Assembly (NCBI GenBank): GCA_963682055.1
Contig: OY821746.1
Coordinates: forward strand, 26,602,481-26,666,480
Source: Primula veris
Lineage: Eukaryota; Streptophyta; Magnoliopsida; Ericales; Primulaceae
Length of the DNA: 64,000 nucleotides
Reading direction: 5' to 3'
Under the pieces are notes generated by a model, which was not told where the DNA came from, made no database searches, and saw nothing but the letters and a program-made list of their open reading frames with translations. Below, piece by piece: positions 1 through 12,058 of the stretch. Each line of letters starts with the position of its first letter. Position 1 is the stretch's first letter. The position numbers and the translations under genes were made by a program.

Positions 1-198
1 AACGAAACGAATATGAAATTTTTAACGAAGTTTTCACCACATTCACACGTAATCGTATTACGTGAACCACTATGTTACAACTTGCACGTAATCATATTTA
101 CACCTAACATTATATATTTTTATATAATGAATTTTATATTCATATTACTAATGTAGTATATTTTACTATACTTTTATTGCTATAAACGCACACATGTA

Positions 199-204
199 TA
201 TATG

Positions 205-291
<87 letters not shown>
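199..291. repeat. (TA)n microsatellite
   Basis: An almost pure TA dinucleotide run of about 80 bp, entered through TATG-type units. It lies in AT-rich DNA (1-480) in which an AACGAAACGAA-containing segment occurs twice, near 1-50 and near 420-480. Confidence 0.95.
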
Positions 292-294
<3 letters not shown>

Positions 295-300
295 CGAAAA

Positions 301-1240
301 CTAAATTTAACAAAACAAAAAAAAGGATATGATCATTATCATCTCGTTTAATAAACGAGATGCATATTTTATTTCATTATCATTTCATTTAGTAATGAAC
401 GAAAATGAAACGAGCTATTAACGAAACGAAATTATATTTTTTCACAAAATTTTCGCCTCATTTACAGCCCGATGCACGTATGGGCATGGGGTGGCACAAT
501 CCCCCCCCCCCCCCAAATTTTTTTCAAAACTAATTACTATATTACTCCTTTGTGTGTTGTATAAATTACAAAGAAATATTCTAGTAGTGTTTTATATCCA
601 TTTACTTCATTCACATATACATTTTTTTTCATTTTATACCCATTAACTTCAGATTCAATCGTTTCATCTAATGTTTCTCACTAATATAATTATGGTTGTA
701 TATTCTTTTAGGTTTCACTTGAATAAATACATACTTGAGAACTCTATCGTTTTATGTTAATGTCTTGTGTAATTTTTTTGACGGATCGATTCCTAATATA
801 CAAAAAAGAATTACACGATTTAAAAATATTTTATTATTATCCCTCCGAAAAAAATTCCTTAATCCGCCCCTGTTTTCGCATGCCTAGAACTTTTCTTTAA
901 TCAATACATTATTAATAATTACTATCATTCTAAAACACCCATGATGCACCAAGATGAATGTTTCTTTTCTTAGGCAATTTTACCTATATGTAGGGAATAT
1001 GAATAAGTAAGCTAATTATAACTTTTAACACGTTCTTGTTCGTATTCCAAAAATTGAAAAAATATTACAAGATTTTGCAACAATTTATTCTATCAACATA
1101 TCATTTTTTTCAAAATAGCTTCCCAAAGCTTAGCATTTAAAAAAAAAATATCAAGTGTGTTTCTTTTTCAAGAGTGCTGGCTTTACTACACTCTAAGAGG
1201 AACCTCTTGATAAGTATTCTTCTACGTACTATGATGAAAA
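301..1240. other. AT-rich non-coding repeat debris
   Basis: I see no gene here. There is a poly-C run at about 501-514. From about 880 the sequence belongs to a local repeat family whose other copies lie near 30106-30190, 35560-35820, 45760-46080 and 57480-57660. They share phrases such as AAAACACCCATGATGCACCA and CAAGATTTTGCAACAA. Confidence 0.6.
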
Positions 1241-1241
1241 C

Positions 1242-2262
1242 TATGGGTGGTTTAGGGTCAGGACCCGACCTGCTCGGATTAACATATGTCCCGACCCGAT
1301 ATTTTTTAGAGTAAAAAAAAAAAATCCTGACCTCGACCCGAAAAAAGTGGAGACCCGATTTTTCGGGATCCGTATGGTCCGAATAGCGGTATCCCAACAT
1401 TTTTTTTTTCACAAAATAATTTTTTTGATAAAAGAAAAACTTTATTGAAATAAGTATGTGTTTTATTTATTCATGGTTGTCTAAACATAATAAACACAAT
1501 TTATATTTGAGAAAAAGCATTACTAATAAATGTAAAAAAAATAAAAAAATCACCAATAACTAATAATAGAGGGGGAAATTAACAAAGAATAGAGAAAATG
1601 ATGGGAAAACAATTAATAAAACTTGGTGTTATTCGTATATCCAACAACGATAATACTATATTAGATACATGATATGTTATAACTTATAACTTGTAAAGTC
1701 GGAAAAAGGTTGTTCGTTTATTTTTCTAAACATATTTTCTAAAAAATAACAAAATTAATTTTTTAAAAGTTATATATTTTTTCTTGACTTTTATCTTCAA
1801 TTCAAAACTACAAATGTATAAAGTATGAGACTTATTTAACATACAAAATTACAATAGGCTAATAATATTATAAAGAGTAAACTATTTTTTTAATATTAAA
1901 TTCACCCATTGAATAAAAAAAAAATTATGAAAAAGAAAGGTCCTATGTTTTAGTATTTTTTTTATTAAATAAGAATACTACTCCTATAATTTTCGTAAAC
2001 TAAAATTAGAGCATAAGAATAATTAATACCAACTATTGGGAAATCTAATTCATTTAACTCGTAAATAAATTCCCAACATATATTATCAGTGTGCTATTAA
2101 AAAAAAGGAAATCGGGTCGGGTCAAGTCAGGATTCCCGTCGGGATTCATCCCTACACCCGATCTCTATCCCGAAAATAGTCAGGACAGGACAAGTTTGGG
2201 TTCGGGATAAAATCGGGTCGGGTGTGGGTCGCGAAATAGGGATTTTTACCCAACCCTAATTA
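1242..2262. mobile_element. Probable non-autonomous DNA element with GGGTCGGG-rich ends
   Basis: The two ends carry inverted GC-rich blocks built from ACCCGACCCG and CGGGTCGGGT, at about 1255-1390 and 2108-2255, in an AT-rich interior. The first bases (GGGTGGTTTAGGGT) mirror the last (ACCCAACCCTAA). The related repeat copy at 37420-37450 runs straight across the site without this 1.0 kb, so it looks inserted. No clean target duplication is seen and no transposase is encoded. GGGTCGGG-type ends occur in plant hAT-like MITEs, but the superfamily stays open. Confidence 0.5.
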
Positions 2263-3602
2263 TAAAAATATTGTTTCATTATCGGTTGATAGATACGTTT
2301 TGTCACTTGCAACATCTCCTGCGATATACAAGATTTGGTTCATGCTTTACAAAAATATATTGCTATGTTTATGGTACCTATGCTTTTACTAGAAGTCAAA
2401 ATATTAATATAAACACGGATTTTTGGGTAACTCACGCGCAATTGTTTCATTTAAATCAACGGTTAATTTTACTAGCAGTAGTTGCTACTCATAACGAGCG
2501 TGGTTCATTTATAAAGGAACGTACAATTGCATGGTTTAGCTCATATCTTCTAACTATATGGTTAATTTAGCTCATAATATCGAATTTTAGGAAAATAACC
2601 GTTGCATATATAACTCATTCGGGTTTTCTCCTTTCGTACTCAACTTTTAACGATATGAAAAAATGCCTTAACTCACACTCTGTTGGCAATAACTACATTT
2701 TTTTTTAATAATTGGTAGGGAAAACCACATTTTTAACCACATTTTTATTTTATTAATAAAGGGAAAATAAAAATATGGGGGAAAAACCCCACAAAAACGA
2801 GCATCCCAAAGTGATACTCAAAATGTCAGGAAAACGAAATACAGGTACCAAAAATCTAGCAAGATAAAAATTACAGTCTAAAAGGAAAGAAAAACAAATA
2901 TCCCTACACCAACTAGAACTAGAAGTAACCAGTAACTTGGGGGACCAATCTTGCAGAATCTTCACCACGGCTCATATCCAGACCAAATAGATGTCTGGAC
3001 CACAAACTGATCATATTCTTCACCGCTTTCCCAAGGTAGAGAGAGAAACGCTCCGGCGAAAGGAGCCACTTTCATAAATCAATCCAAACATCGAATATTG
3101 GGTTTTTTTTTGTAGTGCTTTGAAGGGCAATGTCCCGTCGAGGATCTTTGAACTCAAAAAAAGTTTTCGCAAAAATTATCGACCAATGAATCTTTTTTGC
3201 TATTTTCAGTTGCTTCTATAAATTTGGCATGGATGGTATTGTACCTCGCACAGTAATTTTGAAAATATTTTAGTCCATCCCTCTTTATACAAAAAACCTA
3301 AATATTATAGCTGAGTCGAGCTCTTCAGTATAACCTGGGCTAGCAAGAATTGAGCAAATAGATACCCAGCTCTTGCACAATTGTATAAGAGCCCATATGT
3401 TATTTGAAACATTCGATTCGGGTTAATACTTGGATTTCTTGAAACAAACAACCTCGTAAACGATATTGTTTTTTCCAGCTTCCAAAAAGCGCTTCCATCT
3501 ACACTAATTAGGAATATCAAACTTGTTAGAACCCATATAAACTTCCACTGCAACCGCACCAGTTTACTTACACTTTTTCTCATATTTAAGATAATTAGCA
3601 TC
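2263..3602. repeat. Repeat-family segment and left part of the 10 kb duplication
   Basis: 2271-2700 matches 37420-37860 and, more weakly, 58880-59160. About 3083-3560 matches 41505-41985 and is the left edge of duplication copy 1. Short ORFs on both strands change frame between the copies and show no recognisable domain, so I do not call a gene. Removing the 17.2 kb retrotransposon joins 3602 to 20805. Confidence 0.6.
3598..3602. repeat. Target site duplication GCATC, left copy
   Basis: Five bases directly before the 5' LTR, repeated exactly at 20800-20804 after the 3' LTR, as expected for gypsy integrase. Confidence 0.95.
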
Positions 3603-4173
3603 TGATAGAACATAAAAATTAGACCCGAATATTCTATTCGGGTAATAATCAACCCACTTTATAAATGGGTATCCAACGCTTAAATGGGTCGTCTCATACT
3701 TTTTATAGGAATTGAGGTGTTACTATCAAAAGTCCAAGCCCAATCAAATGGGGACCCATGTCTGAAAAACCCCTGGGATGAAGACATTTGTCAACATCCT
3801 AGAAGGCATAGTTGCCTATAAATAGCCAAATACCCCTCCTAGAAAAGGGACCAGAAAATCTATCCAAAAAATATAGAGAGAAGTTGAGAAAAGAGAGAAA
3901 CTAATCAACACACACCACTTCAAGAAATAAACCGAGAAAAGACAAAGCCGAGCACCGAATAAAAGGGGAGAAAGATCAAGACGAGAGATTAAATAGTCAT
4001 ATCGAGCACAATTGTAAAACCGAAATACTAATCCGAGCAAGTGTAATAGTCCGAATAAGGACAATAATCCGAGCAATAATAAAGATCAGGAAGTGTCCAT
4101 TATTCACAGTTGATTTACTATTATATCATTGTTGAAAAGCCTAACGCGACCGACCAAAGTTATGGCTTTATCA
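3603..4173 (+). repeat. 5' LTR
   Basis: 571 bp, with TGATA/TATCA as a short inverted terminal repeat. It contains a TATA box (TATAAATA, 3817-3824). Compared with the 3' LTR it has four substitutions, one extra A in the A-run near 3937 and one fewer A near 4137. Confidence 0.97.
3817..3824 (+). promoter_or_regulatory. TATA box of the 5' LTR
   Basis: TATAAATA in the middle of the LTR in a CCTATAAATAGCC context. It probably defines the U3/R border, with the transcript start expected about 30 bp downstream near 3850. The same sequence is at 20443-20450 in the 3' LTR. Confidence 0.75.
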
Positions 4174-4175
4174 AA

Positions 4176-4193
4176 TGGCGCCGTCTCCGGGAA
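4176..4193 (+). promoter_or_regulatory. Primer binding site (tRNA-Asp type)
   Basis: TGGCGCCGTCTCCGGGAA begins two bases after the LTR. The first nine bases (TGGCGCCGT) match the complement of the plant tRNA-Asp 3' end. The remainder differs at a few positions from the usual GTTGCCGGGGA form, so the exact primer tRNA is an inference. Confidence 0.8.
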
Positions 4194-4252
4194 TCATCTA
4201 GTTCCCAACTAGTTTAGAATTCGAATACCAATACTCTGCCAGACGAGCGACA

Positions 4253-6117
4253 ATGGTGACCAATGTAGAGGAAAACCATCCCGAGATAGTAGAAACCAAT
4301 AACCAAAACGCGCAAATTAGCCAACAAGACCTCGACGATCTACTCGCCATCCGTGACAGATATGAAGCTATCCAATCCGGAAACCAACCAACAACCTCCT
4401 ACGTCAACCAAGAACAACCGATCGAACCACCCCAACATTTCATTGAAGGGATTGTCGACGAACACCCTTCGTCCTCGGATGACGAACAAGACGTGCCCGT
4501 ATTAAGGCGTGCACGAAGACGCTTACCCGGGTCCCAGGCAGGGCCGAGCTCAAGAGTCCCTTTGCCTACAGCCTCGGTCAACTCGGGTGCTCGTTTACAA
4601 ACGAACGAAGCTCATCAGTTTGGCATGCCCGAGGATCATGTACTCGGTCAGTCGCCCCGACTACCAACTAATCCTCCGAGGATGATTACACCACCCACGG
4701 TGGAAGTGCAACACGTTGTTCCGTTAGCCGATGAAAGGAACTACGCCCAGCTACAAGCTCAGCTGGCGGCATGCATGACGGCCATGACAGCGGCCGGCAT
4801 CGTATTGCCAGTTATCCAACCCGACAAAGACCCACGCCACGAAGTGGAAGACTCTGCCTACAGGGCCGCCCTGGAGGCAGCGGGTAGGCGACCCGATACA
4901 AGAGTGCCCCACCAAGGGGGCAATGTCCCAATAACTATCGTCCATCCGAACACTCATATGGAACGTGTCCACACAAACACGAAGGACGGTAGATATCCCG
5001 AATACAGGATTGGGGAAGGATATGGCCCACCACCACATCAGGGAGGATACCCTCCCCCCTACCAAGTCACGGATAACGCGTTCCAACTGGCTTGGAACGT
5101 ATGCCAAGAAACCCCATCTACCGAACAGATCACGCGGTACCGCAATCCTATGGGATTCGTCATCCCCGAATTCAGGCTCTATGATGGGAAGAGTTGCCCT
5201 ATCGACCATCTGAGGCACTACAAGACGAAGATGGAACTGTGGAGTGATGACCATGCACTAATGTGCAAATTTTTCAAAAACAGCTTGGGTCAAGATGCTT
5301 CGTCATGGTATCACAATTACCACGGGGCTCCATTAGAGACTGGGCAGAACTGCTAAGAGCGTACTCCACCCGATACGCTGCTCATCGGAAAAAGAAGGTT
5401 AGTATCGAAACCCTTCTGAAAATGACGATGATGCCAAATGAAAGGCTCAACGATTATTGCATACGTTTTATCGACGTAGCAAACCAGATTCCATGATATG
5501 CCAATAATATAGCCATCCAGAACTTTATCAACTCCATCCCTAATGGCTATTGGGCGAGAAGGAAGTTCATAGGCAAAAACTTCCCGACTACTGATTCTCT
5601 GCTAGCCTATTGTACCCACCTCACCGATAAAAACGACGAACTGCGTTTCCTCAACCGAACTCTACCCAGAAGAGAGTCGGTCCGCGAGGCACAGGTGGGT
5701 CGCAAAAGAATTAGGAGTAACCAGGGAGAAGCATTCCAACCAACCAGCAAGGGCAAAGGTCCCGAGGTCCATAGCAGGGTAGAGCGACCACGAGCACCAG
5801 AGCCCAAACCGCTCCAGATCGCATACCCAACACCGATCAACGAGCATAAACCGCTCCAGCTCACCTACCCGATGCCACCCAAGCCGTTTCAACAAGGTCG
5901 GCCCCAAGAAAGGGAACACCGAAATACTTTCGGATCGGTCGAGCTGCGATACACTTTCAACCTATCTGCTGAAGATATCCTCAAGGATATATGCAGGGAA
6001 AGTTGGTATTCCCGACCGCAACCGATCAACACTCCCCCCAGTCAGAGAGATTCCAAGCTCTTCTGCGCATATCATGAGGATCACGGCCATCTCACTGAGC
6101 ATTGCCGTAACCTGTGA
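4253..6117 (+). pseudogene. gag: Gag of the Tat-type retrotransposon, broken
   Basis: Gag would form the virus-like particle and bind the element RNA. The first ATG after the primer site opens a 367-codon frame with a disordered, Pro/Gln-rich N-terminus. It then enters the Retrotrans_gag fold (from about residue 300, FRLYDGKSCPIDHLRHYKT, then a WYHN motif). At about 5311-5320, inside that fold, the reading frame shifts by one base (a 1 bp loss would explain it). The gag similarity continues in another frame (WAELLRAYSTRY). A TGA at 5494-5496 interrupts that frame. The zinc-knuckle-like CX2HX4HX4C motif lies at 6064-6105, just before another TGA at 6115-6117. The product cannot be made as one protein. 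Confidence 0.88.
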
Positions 6118-6123
6118 TGGAGA

Positions 6124-9100
6124 ATGAACCAGTGGGGCGATGCAGGATACCTAGCCAAGTTCATCAAAGGAGCTGGGAATAAAGGCAAACAATTGGCCAT
6201 CGAGGGATCCGACAACCGGCAAGGCAAAACGATCAACGTCGTTCATATGACAAGACCCAAGGGCCCAGGCGGGGAACGATCGCGACAACGGCAGCTGGCC
6301 CACTTTGGCCAAGTAGCCAAGGCATCACAGGCGTCGACCTCTAAACGACACTGCACACAACGACGACATCCGCCCATTTCTTTCTCGGATCTTGACGAAG
6401 AAGGGGTGATTTACCCCCATGGAGACGCCATTAACCTCCGAGTTCAAATTGGCCTAGACACGGTCAGCAGGGTACTTATCGACCAAGGAGCCTCTTGTGA
6501 TATCATGTACAGGGAGCTCTTCGACAAAATGGAACTCAAGCTGTAAGATCTACAGCCTACTGACGTCACACTGATCGGATTCATCTCCGAAACGACTAAA
6601 CCGTTGGGTAAGATCATCCTCAGTGTCACAACCGGGTCCGTGTCGGTTCCCGTGGAGTTCTTAGTGGTCAATGACCACTCCGGTCACAATGCAATATTGG
6701 GCCGACCTTGATTACATGCCATGAAGGCCATACCCTCGACCTATCACCAAAAGGTCAAATACCCAAATGACAGGGGAGAGATCGAGACAGCCAGAGGATG
6801 TCAAGAGGATTCAAGACGCTGCGAGGACATCACCGCGACTCTCCAAAAACAACGAAGCATGGTGGAACAACCCACCAGCACCAAGAAGCTGATCAACCAA
6901 ATATCCAAAGCCGAAAGGGTTGTCGAAGAACAAGTAGGAGAGACACTCAGGAAGGTGTATATACCAGATATGGACGAGGAGCATTACTTCCTCCTCGGCG
7001 ACAACCTTCCAAAACAGGAATCCGAGGAGTTGAAAGCATTCCTTCTCAACAACACTGATAAATTCACCTGGAGTCCTAAAGATATGCCGGGCCTAGACCC
7101 CAATACAGCATGCCACCACCTAAGTGTAAACACCGAGTACAAGCCGATAGCACAGAGGAGCAGGAAAGTGTCAGTACAGCACAGAGCAGCTATAATCGCT
7201 GAAGTACAAAAGTTATTGGAGGCTGGAGCCATAAGAGAGGTTTACTATCCAAAATGGTTGTCCAACCCGGTCGTCGTCCCTAAGAAGAACGGGAAGGAGA
7301 GAGTATGTATAGAATTCACCAACCTCAACAAAGCCTGCCCGAGGGACCACTTTCCCCTTCCAAGGATTGATCAACTGGTGGACGCTACTGCGGGGGCAGA
7401 ACGGATGACCTTCCTTGACGCATATTCAGGATACCATCAAATTCCCCTCGCCCGCGAAGATCAAGAAAAGACTTCGTTTATATCGCCTTTGGGAAATTAT
7501 TGCTATACGGTAATGCCGTTCGGCCTACGCAATGCGGGAGCAACATACCAAAGGATGATAACAAGGGTATGTCGAGATCATATAGGGAAGACGATGGAGG
7601 TATACATATACGACATGGTCGTCAAGAGCGAAAGAGCCACATCACACCTTCAAGATATCAGGGACGTTTTCCGAACGCTGGGCGAGCACAAACTGAAACT
7701 CAATGCGAGTAAGTGTGCATTTGGCATCAGCAAAGGGAAATTCTTGGGGCATATGGTTAGCCGACGAGGAATAGAGGCTAATCCCGATCAAATAACGGCT
7801 CTACGAAACCTAGCTGCGCCCAAGAATAAGAAACAGGTACAAGAGCTCACGGGAATGATGGCCGCGCTGAGCAGGTTCATTAGCCGATCCGCAGATAAGG
7901 GACGGCCATTTTTTGAATCACTCAAGAAGGATAGAAAATTCGTCTGGGACCCGGAATGTGAAGCTTCATTCAACAATCTCAAAGAGTACATGAGGACACT
8001 GCCACTACTGGTAAGGCCGAACAAAGGAGACGTTCTGGCATGCTACCTAGCAGTTTCCACTACAGCTGTGAGCGCAGTTATCTTAAGAGAAGAAGGTCGC
8101 GAACAGTTTCCGATCTACTTCGTCAGCAAGACTCTGGTCGAAGCCGAAACACGTTATCTACCCTTAGAAAAGCTGTGTCTGGCATTGGTCGTCGCAACCA
8201 GAAAATTGCCACACTATTTCATAGCTCATCAGGTCCGGGTATACACGAAATTTCATATCAAAGAGTCACTTCGACGGACGGACATTAGCGGTCGAGTTGC
8301 CACCTGGGGGGTCGAGCAATCCCAATTTCATATCGAGTTCGCACCCCGCCAGGCCATAAAGGGACAAGTCCTGGCCGATTTCGTCGCGGAGTTCACCCAA
8401 GGCTATAACGAGCCTTTGGCACTCTCTCCACAATCACACTGGCAGATACATGTCGACGGATCAGCCACCAAGGACTGATCTGGAGCGGGGATCGTCCTAA
8501 AGTCTCGAGAGGGAGCAATAATCGAAAAAATCATAAAATTGGGCTTCCGAGCTACCAACAATGAGGCAGAATACGAGGCCATGATAAATGGCATGCTCAT
8601 TGCCCGGTCCCTCGGATGCACACGCCGACGCTTTGGCCACCCTAGCATCGACATTAACAATGACTGACACCCGGTCGATCACAGTGGAACTACTGCCAAC
8701 ACCGAGCATAATTAAAAGAGTAGACCGAGTGACATCAATACAATACGAACAAGGTTGGATGGAGGACATGACCCATTATCTGCGAAATGAGACGCTTCCG
8801 GCCGACAAGATAAAAGCGCTAAAAATTACAAGAAAAGCTCCTCGTTTCTGGCTATCCGAGGACGACAAACTATACAAATCCAGTTACCAGGGACCCCACC
8901 TACTATGCGTCCCGACCGAGCTACAACTGCCGGTCTTGGAGGAAATCCACGAAGGATTCTGCGGAGCACACATCAAAGGGCGGTCCCTTGCAAACAAGGC
9001 AGTGACCCAAGGATATTGGTGGCCCTATATCAAGCGAGACGCCGATGCGTACATCCAACGTTGCGACAAGTGCCAACGATTCGCCAAGATACCACGGCTC

Positions 9101-10004
9101 CCATCATCTATGATGACCCCGGTGTCGGCACCATGGCCGTTCGCTCAATGGGCAATTGATTTGGTCGGTAAACTCCCAAGAGCACCTGTGAGTGTGGAAT
9201 ATCTGATCATCGCGATGGATTATTTCACCAAATGGGTCGAAGCTAAACCCCTCCGAGAAATCAAAGCCAGCAACGTCAATTTTCATTTGGGAATACATCA
9301 TAACTAGGTTCGGTATACCGTACGCTATCGTCGCCGACAACGGAACCCAGTTCAAAGATGCCAATTTACAGCTGTGGTACGAGGAACTCGGTATCTGAAA
9401 ATTCTATTCGACGCCGACATACCCACAGGGAAACGGGCAAGCCGAAGTGTCAAACCGAACAATATTAGACGGCATCAAGACCACCCTTGAACAAGCAAAG
9501 GGGAGGTGGCCCGAGCGGCTACTCAGCGTTTTATGGTCGTGCCGAACTACACCCAAGACGGGCACCAAGGAAACCCCGTTTAGCTTAGCATACGGTGTTG
9601 AGGCCATCATACTGACAGAGATCGGGCTACCCACGCTCCGAACGACGTTGGTCGAGCAGGGAAACAATGAACAAAGAATGAGAGAAGAGCTCGACATGAT
9701 AGACGAGAAACGAGAGATAGCGGCCCTTACCCTAGCTAAGTACCAACAAAGCGTGAAGCAAACCTATGACAAGAGAGTAAAAGGGTCCAAAGAGTTCATG
9801 GTAGGAGAACTGGTGCTGCGACGAGTGACGGTCTATACCCGCAACGAAATACATGGCAAACTAAGCCCTACCTGGGAAGGCCCATACGAAATCGTCAAGC
9901 AAACAAGTCCAGTCTCTTACAAAATCAAAAGCGTCCTGTTCGCCAACAGCCGAGGGGAAAAGAATTCTTGGAATGTGGCTAACCTAAAGAAGTACTACGT
10001 ATAG
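6124..10004 (+). pseudogene. pol: Pol polyprotein (PR-RT-RNaseH-aRNH-INT), broken
   Basis: Protease: VLIDQGASCDIMY at about 6472-6510, the usual Tat form of the D-x-G site, followed by TAA (6544) and TGA (6709) inside the domain. RT spans about 7000-7800. Its active site reads VYIYDMVVKS, with TAC at 7609-7611 where the first Asp of Y-x-D-D should be. RNase H follows (about 7960-8400). A second, archaeal-like RNase H begins with HVDGSA, is cut by TGA (8476) and loses its middle in a deletion near 8610, with a frame change. Integrase has its HHCC zinc site (about 8945-9080) and catalytic positions AIDLVG, VADNGTQ and GNGQAEV. A frameshift near 9280 and TGA at 9396 separate them. The reading ends NLKKYYV at 10004. 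Confidence 0.93.
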
Positions 10005-10107
10005 GCAATCCTCCGAATACAAGTACAGGTGCTACCTTACCCTTCTTGCTTAATGGCATTATCTTTCGTCTTTTGAATGAATAAAATATATTATCATGCT
10101 GTCTACT

Positions 10108-10986
10108 AATACTATGAAATTCCCAACATGGCCGAAGTGCCTAGGAATACTATGAAATTCCGTAAATGGCGTGTTACCGAAGGAACGCCTAGGAATACTA
10201 TGAAATTCCCAACATGGCCGAAGTGCCTAGGAATACTATGAAATTCCCAACATGGCCGAAGTGCCTAGGAATACTATGAAATTCCGTAAATGGCGTGTTA
10301 CCGAAGGAACGCCTAGGAATACTATGAAATTCCCAACATGGCCGAAGTGCCTAGGAATACTATGAAATTCCCAACATGGCCGAAGTGCCTAGGAATACTA
10401 TGAAATTCCGTAAATGGCGTGTTACCAAAGGAACGCCTAGGAATACTATGAAATTCCCAACATGGCCGAAGTGCCTAGGAATACTGAAATTCCCAACATG
10501 GCCGAAGTGCCTAGGAATACTATGAAATTCCGTAAATGGCGTGTTACCGAAGGAACGCCTAGGAATACTATGAAATTCCCAACATGGCCGAAGTGCCTAG
10601 GAATACTATGAAATTCCGTAAATTGCGTGTTACCGAAGGAACGCCTAGGAATACTATGAAATTCCCAACATGGCCGAAGTGCCTAGGAATACTATGAAAT
10701 TCCGTAAATGGCGTGTTACCGAAGGAACGCCTAGGAATACTATGAAATTCCCAATATGGCCGAAGTGCCTAGGAATACTATGAAATTCCCAACATGGCCG
10801 AAGTGCCTAGGAATACTATGAAATTCCGTAAATGGCGTGTTACCGAAGGAACGCCTAAGAATACTATGAAATTCCCAACATGGCCGAAGTGCCTAGGAAT
10901 ACTATGAAATTCCCAACATGGCCGAAGTGCCTAGGAATACTATGAAATTCCCTAAATGGCGTGTTTTCAAAGGAACGCCTAGGAAT
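10108..10986 (+). repeat. Two-type minisatellite downstream of pol
   Basis: About 21 head-to-tail monomers sharing ATACTATGAAATTCC at the start and GCCTAGGA at the end. Type A (38 bp, core CAACATGGCCGAAGT) occurs about 13 times. Type B (48 bp, core GTAAATGGCGTGTTACCGAA) occurs about 8 times. The order is ABAABAABAABABABAABAAB. A partial monomer follows at the right end. Tat elements are known to carry such tandem repeats between pol and the 3' LTR, and some have given rise to genomic satellites. Confidence 0.95.
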
Positions 10987-11291
10987 ACTATGAAATTCAT
11001 ATGCAGGTACAATGCAAGGAATTATTCAGGTCCACATTACGGCGGCGATACAATACAAATTGGCTAAAACAACGAAGGAGAATCAATCTAAACAACGAAA
11101 TATCAACAAGAAGCATCTCCAAAACAGGAATAACGAAATAACAAATGATTTAGCAAGGAAAAATCGATCCAATCAATCAAATAGCAATACGGCAATGGAA
11201 AGGTACAAAACAGGAATAAAGAAATAACATAAATAGTCCTCGCCCGCATTACGGAGGCAACAAGAAGATCATCGACACTAAAGAGATTCAT
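10987..11291. other. Spacer between minisatellite and antisense region
   Basis: No reading frame of interest. It is the 3' flank of the leftmost antisense ORF. A short plus-strand ORF (11012-11227) has low-complexity Lys/Asn-rich content and looks spurious. Confidence 0.5.
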
Positions 11292-11927
11292 TTAAGAGCT
11301 ACTGCAGGAGGAGCACGACGGTAATTGACCGAGCTCAATCTCTTCGTCATCCGTCGTTGTGTACCCATCAGACTCATCACCATCAAAACGCTCCTCAGAA
11401 ATGAGGGCATCAAAATTGGTCGTATGAGCCCCAACACAAGTCAGCGTCTGAAGCCGCGCGTTGAACTCGGCTTCTTTCGCGAACTGGTGAGCATCCGAGG
11501 CCGCTTTACGGCGATCATCGTCAAAGGAGAGATTACGGCGAGCTTCGATCATAGCTGCGGAAGCATCGTATCTGGCACGGGACAAACGGAAATACTTCAC
11601 CAACACGTTGGCCTTGGTCACAAGCAACTTTAATTTGCCAAAGTACTTGTCCTTTGCACGCCAATATCGATCCAAACGACGCTCCTGAACCTCAACAGTA
11701 TGCTCGGCACGGCGAACGTATTCTCGAAAAGAGGCCGCCTGGGTTTTCAGCTTGGTCCGCAGTCGAGCACATTGGTCAGTCAATTTGACATTTTTGCCCA
11801 TCAAAACAATGTAGGGCCACTTGTCAGGCACCTCACTAGCCGCACCAGATGAGACCTCGTCCCGGGCAGCACCAGTAGGTCCTAACCCCGGGTTAACTCG
11901 GCATGGAGAACCAGCCTGGTGCGACAT
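11292..11927 (-). CDS. Antisense coiled-coil ORF c (211 aa)
   Basis: Starts at an ATG (11927-11925) and runs 211 codons. The middle (about residues 45-170) is rich in Lys, Arg, Glu, Ala and Leu with heptad-like spacing, as in a coiled coil. The C-terminus is acidic and ends in a Ser/Cys-rich tail. Directly upstream on the minus strand is a long pyrimidine tract ending TATAG, 12 bases before the ATG. It looks like a splice acceptor in frame with the ORF. The ORF may therefore be the last exon of the gene in 12059-15374 rather than a separate gene. No family is recognised; the role is unknown. Confidence 0.65.
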   Translation of the reverse strand: MSHQAGSPCRVNPGLGPTGAARDEVSSGAASEVPDKWPYIVLMGKNVKLTDQCARLRTKLKTQAASFREYVRRAEHTVEVQERRLDRYWRAKDKYFGKLKLLVTKANVLVKYFRLSRARYDASAAMIEARRNLSFDDDRRKAASDAHQFAKEAEFNARLQTLTCVGAHTTNFDALISEERFDGDESDGYTTTDDEEIELGQLPSCSSCSSS

Positions 11928-12058
11928 AGTAGCATGTGCCTATAAAAAAAAAGGGGGGGGAGAAGAACGAGAAGAGATGAATATAAAAAATAAAAAATAA
12001 ATAAATAAAAATATGAATACAAGCTACAAATAAAACGACAAAACAAGCTACTCTATTA

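Noticed and set aside
484..880. A possible hAT-like element between GGGGTGGCACAATCCCC and AATCCGCCCCTG
   Set aside because: The right end resembles other hAT ends here, but no matching 8 bp duplication or good left end is present.
4751..5254. A 167-codon minus-strand ORF opposite gag
   Set aside because: A shadow of gag codon structure, with no domain and no conserved context.
10108..10986. CRISPR-like regular repeats
   Set aside because: Two alternating direct monomers without unique spacers, in plant nuclear DNA, inside a retrotransposon.
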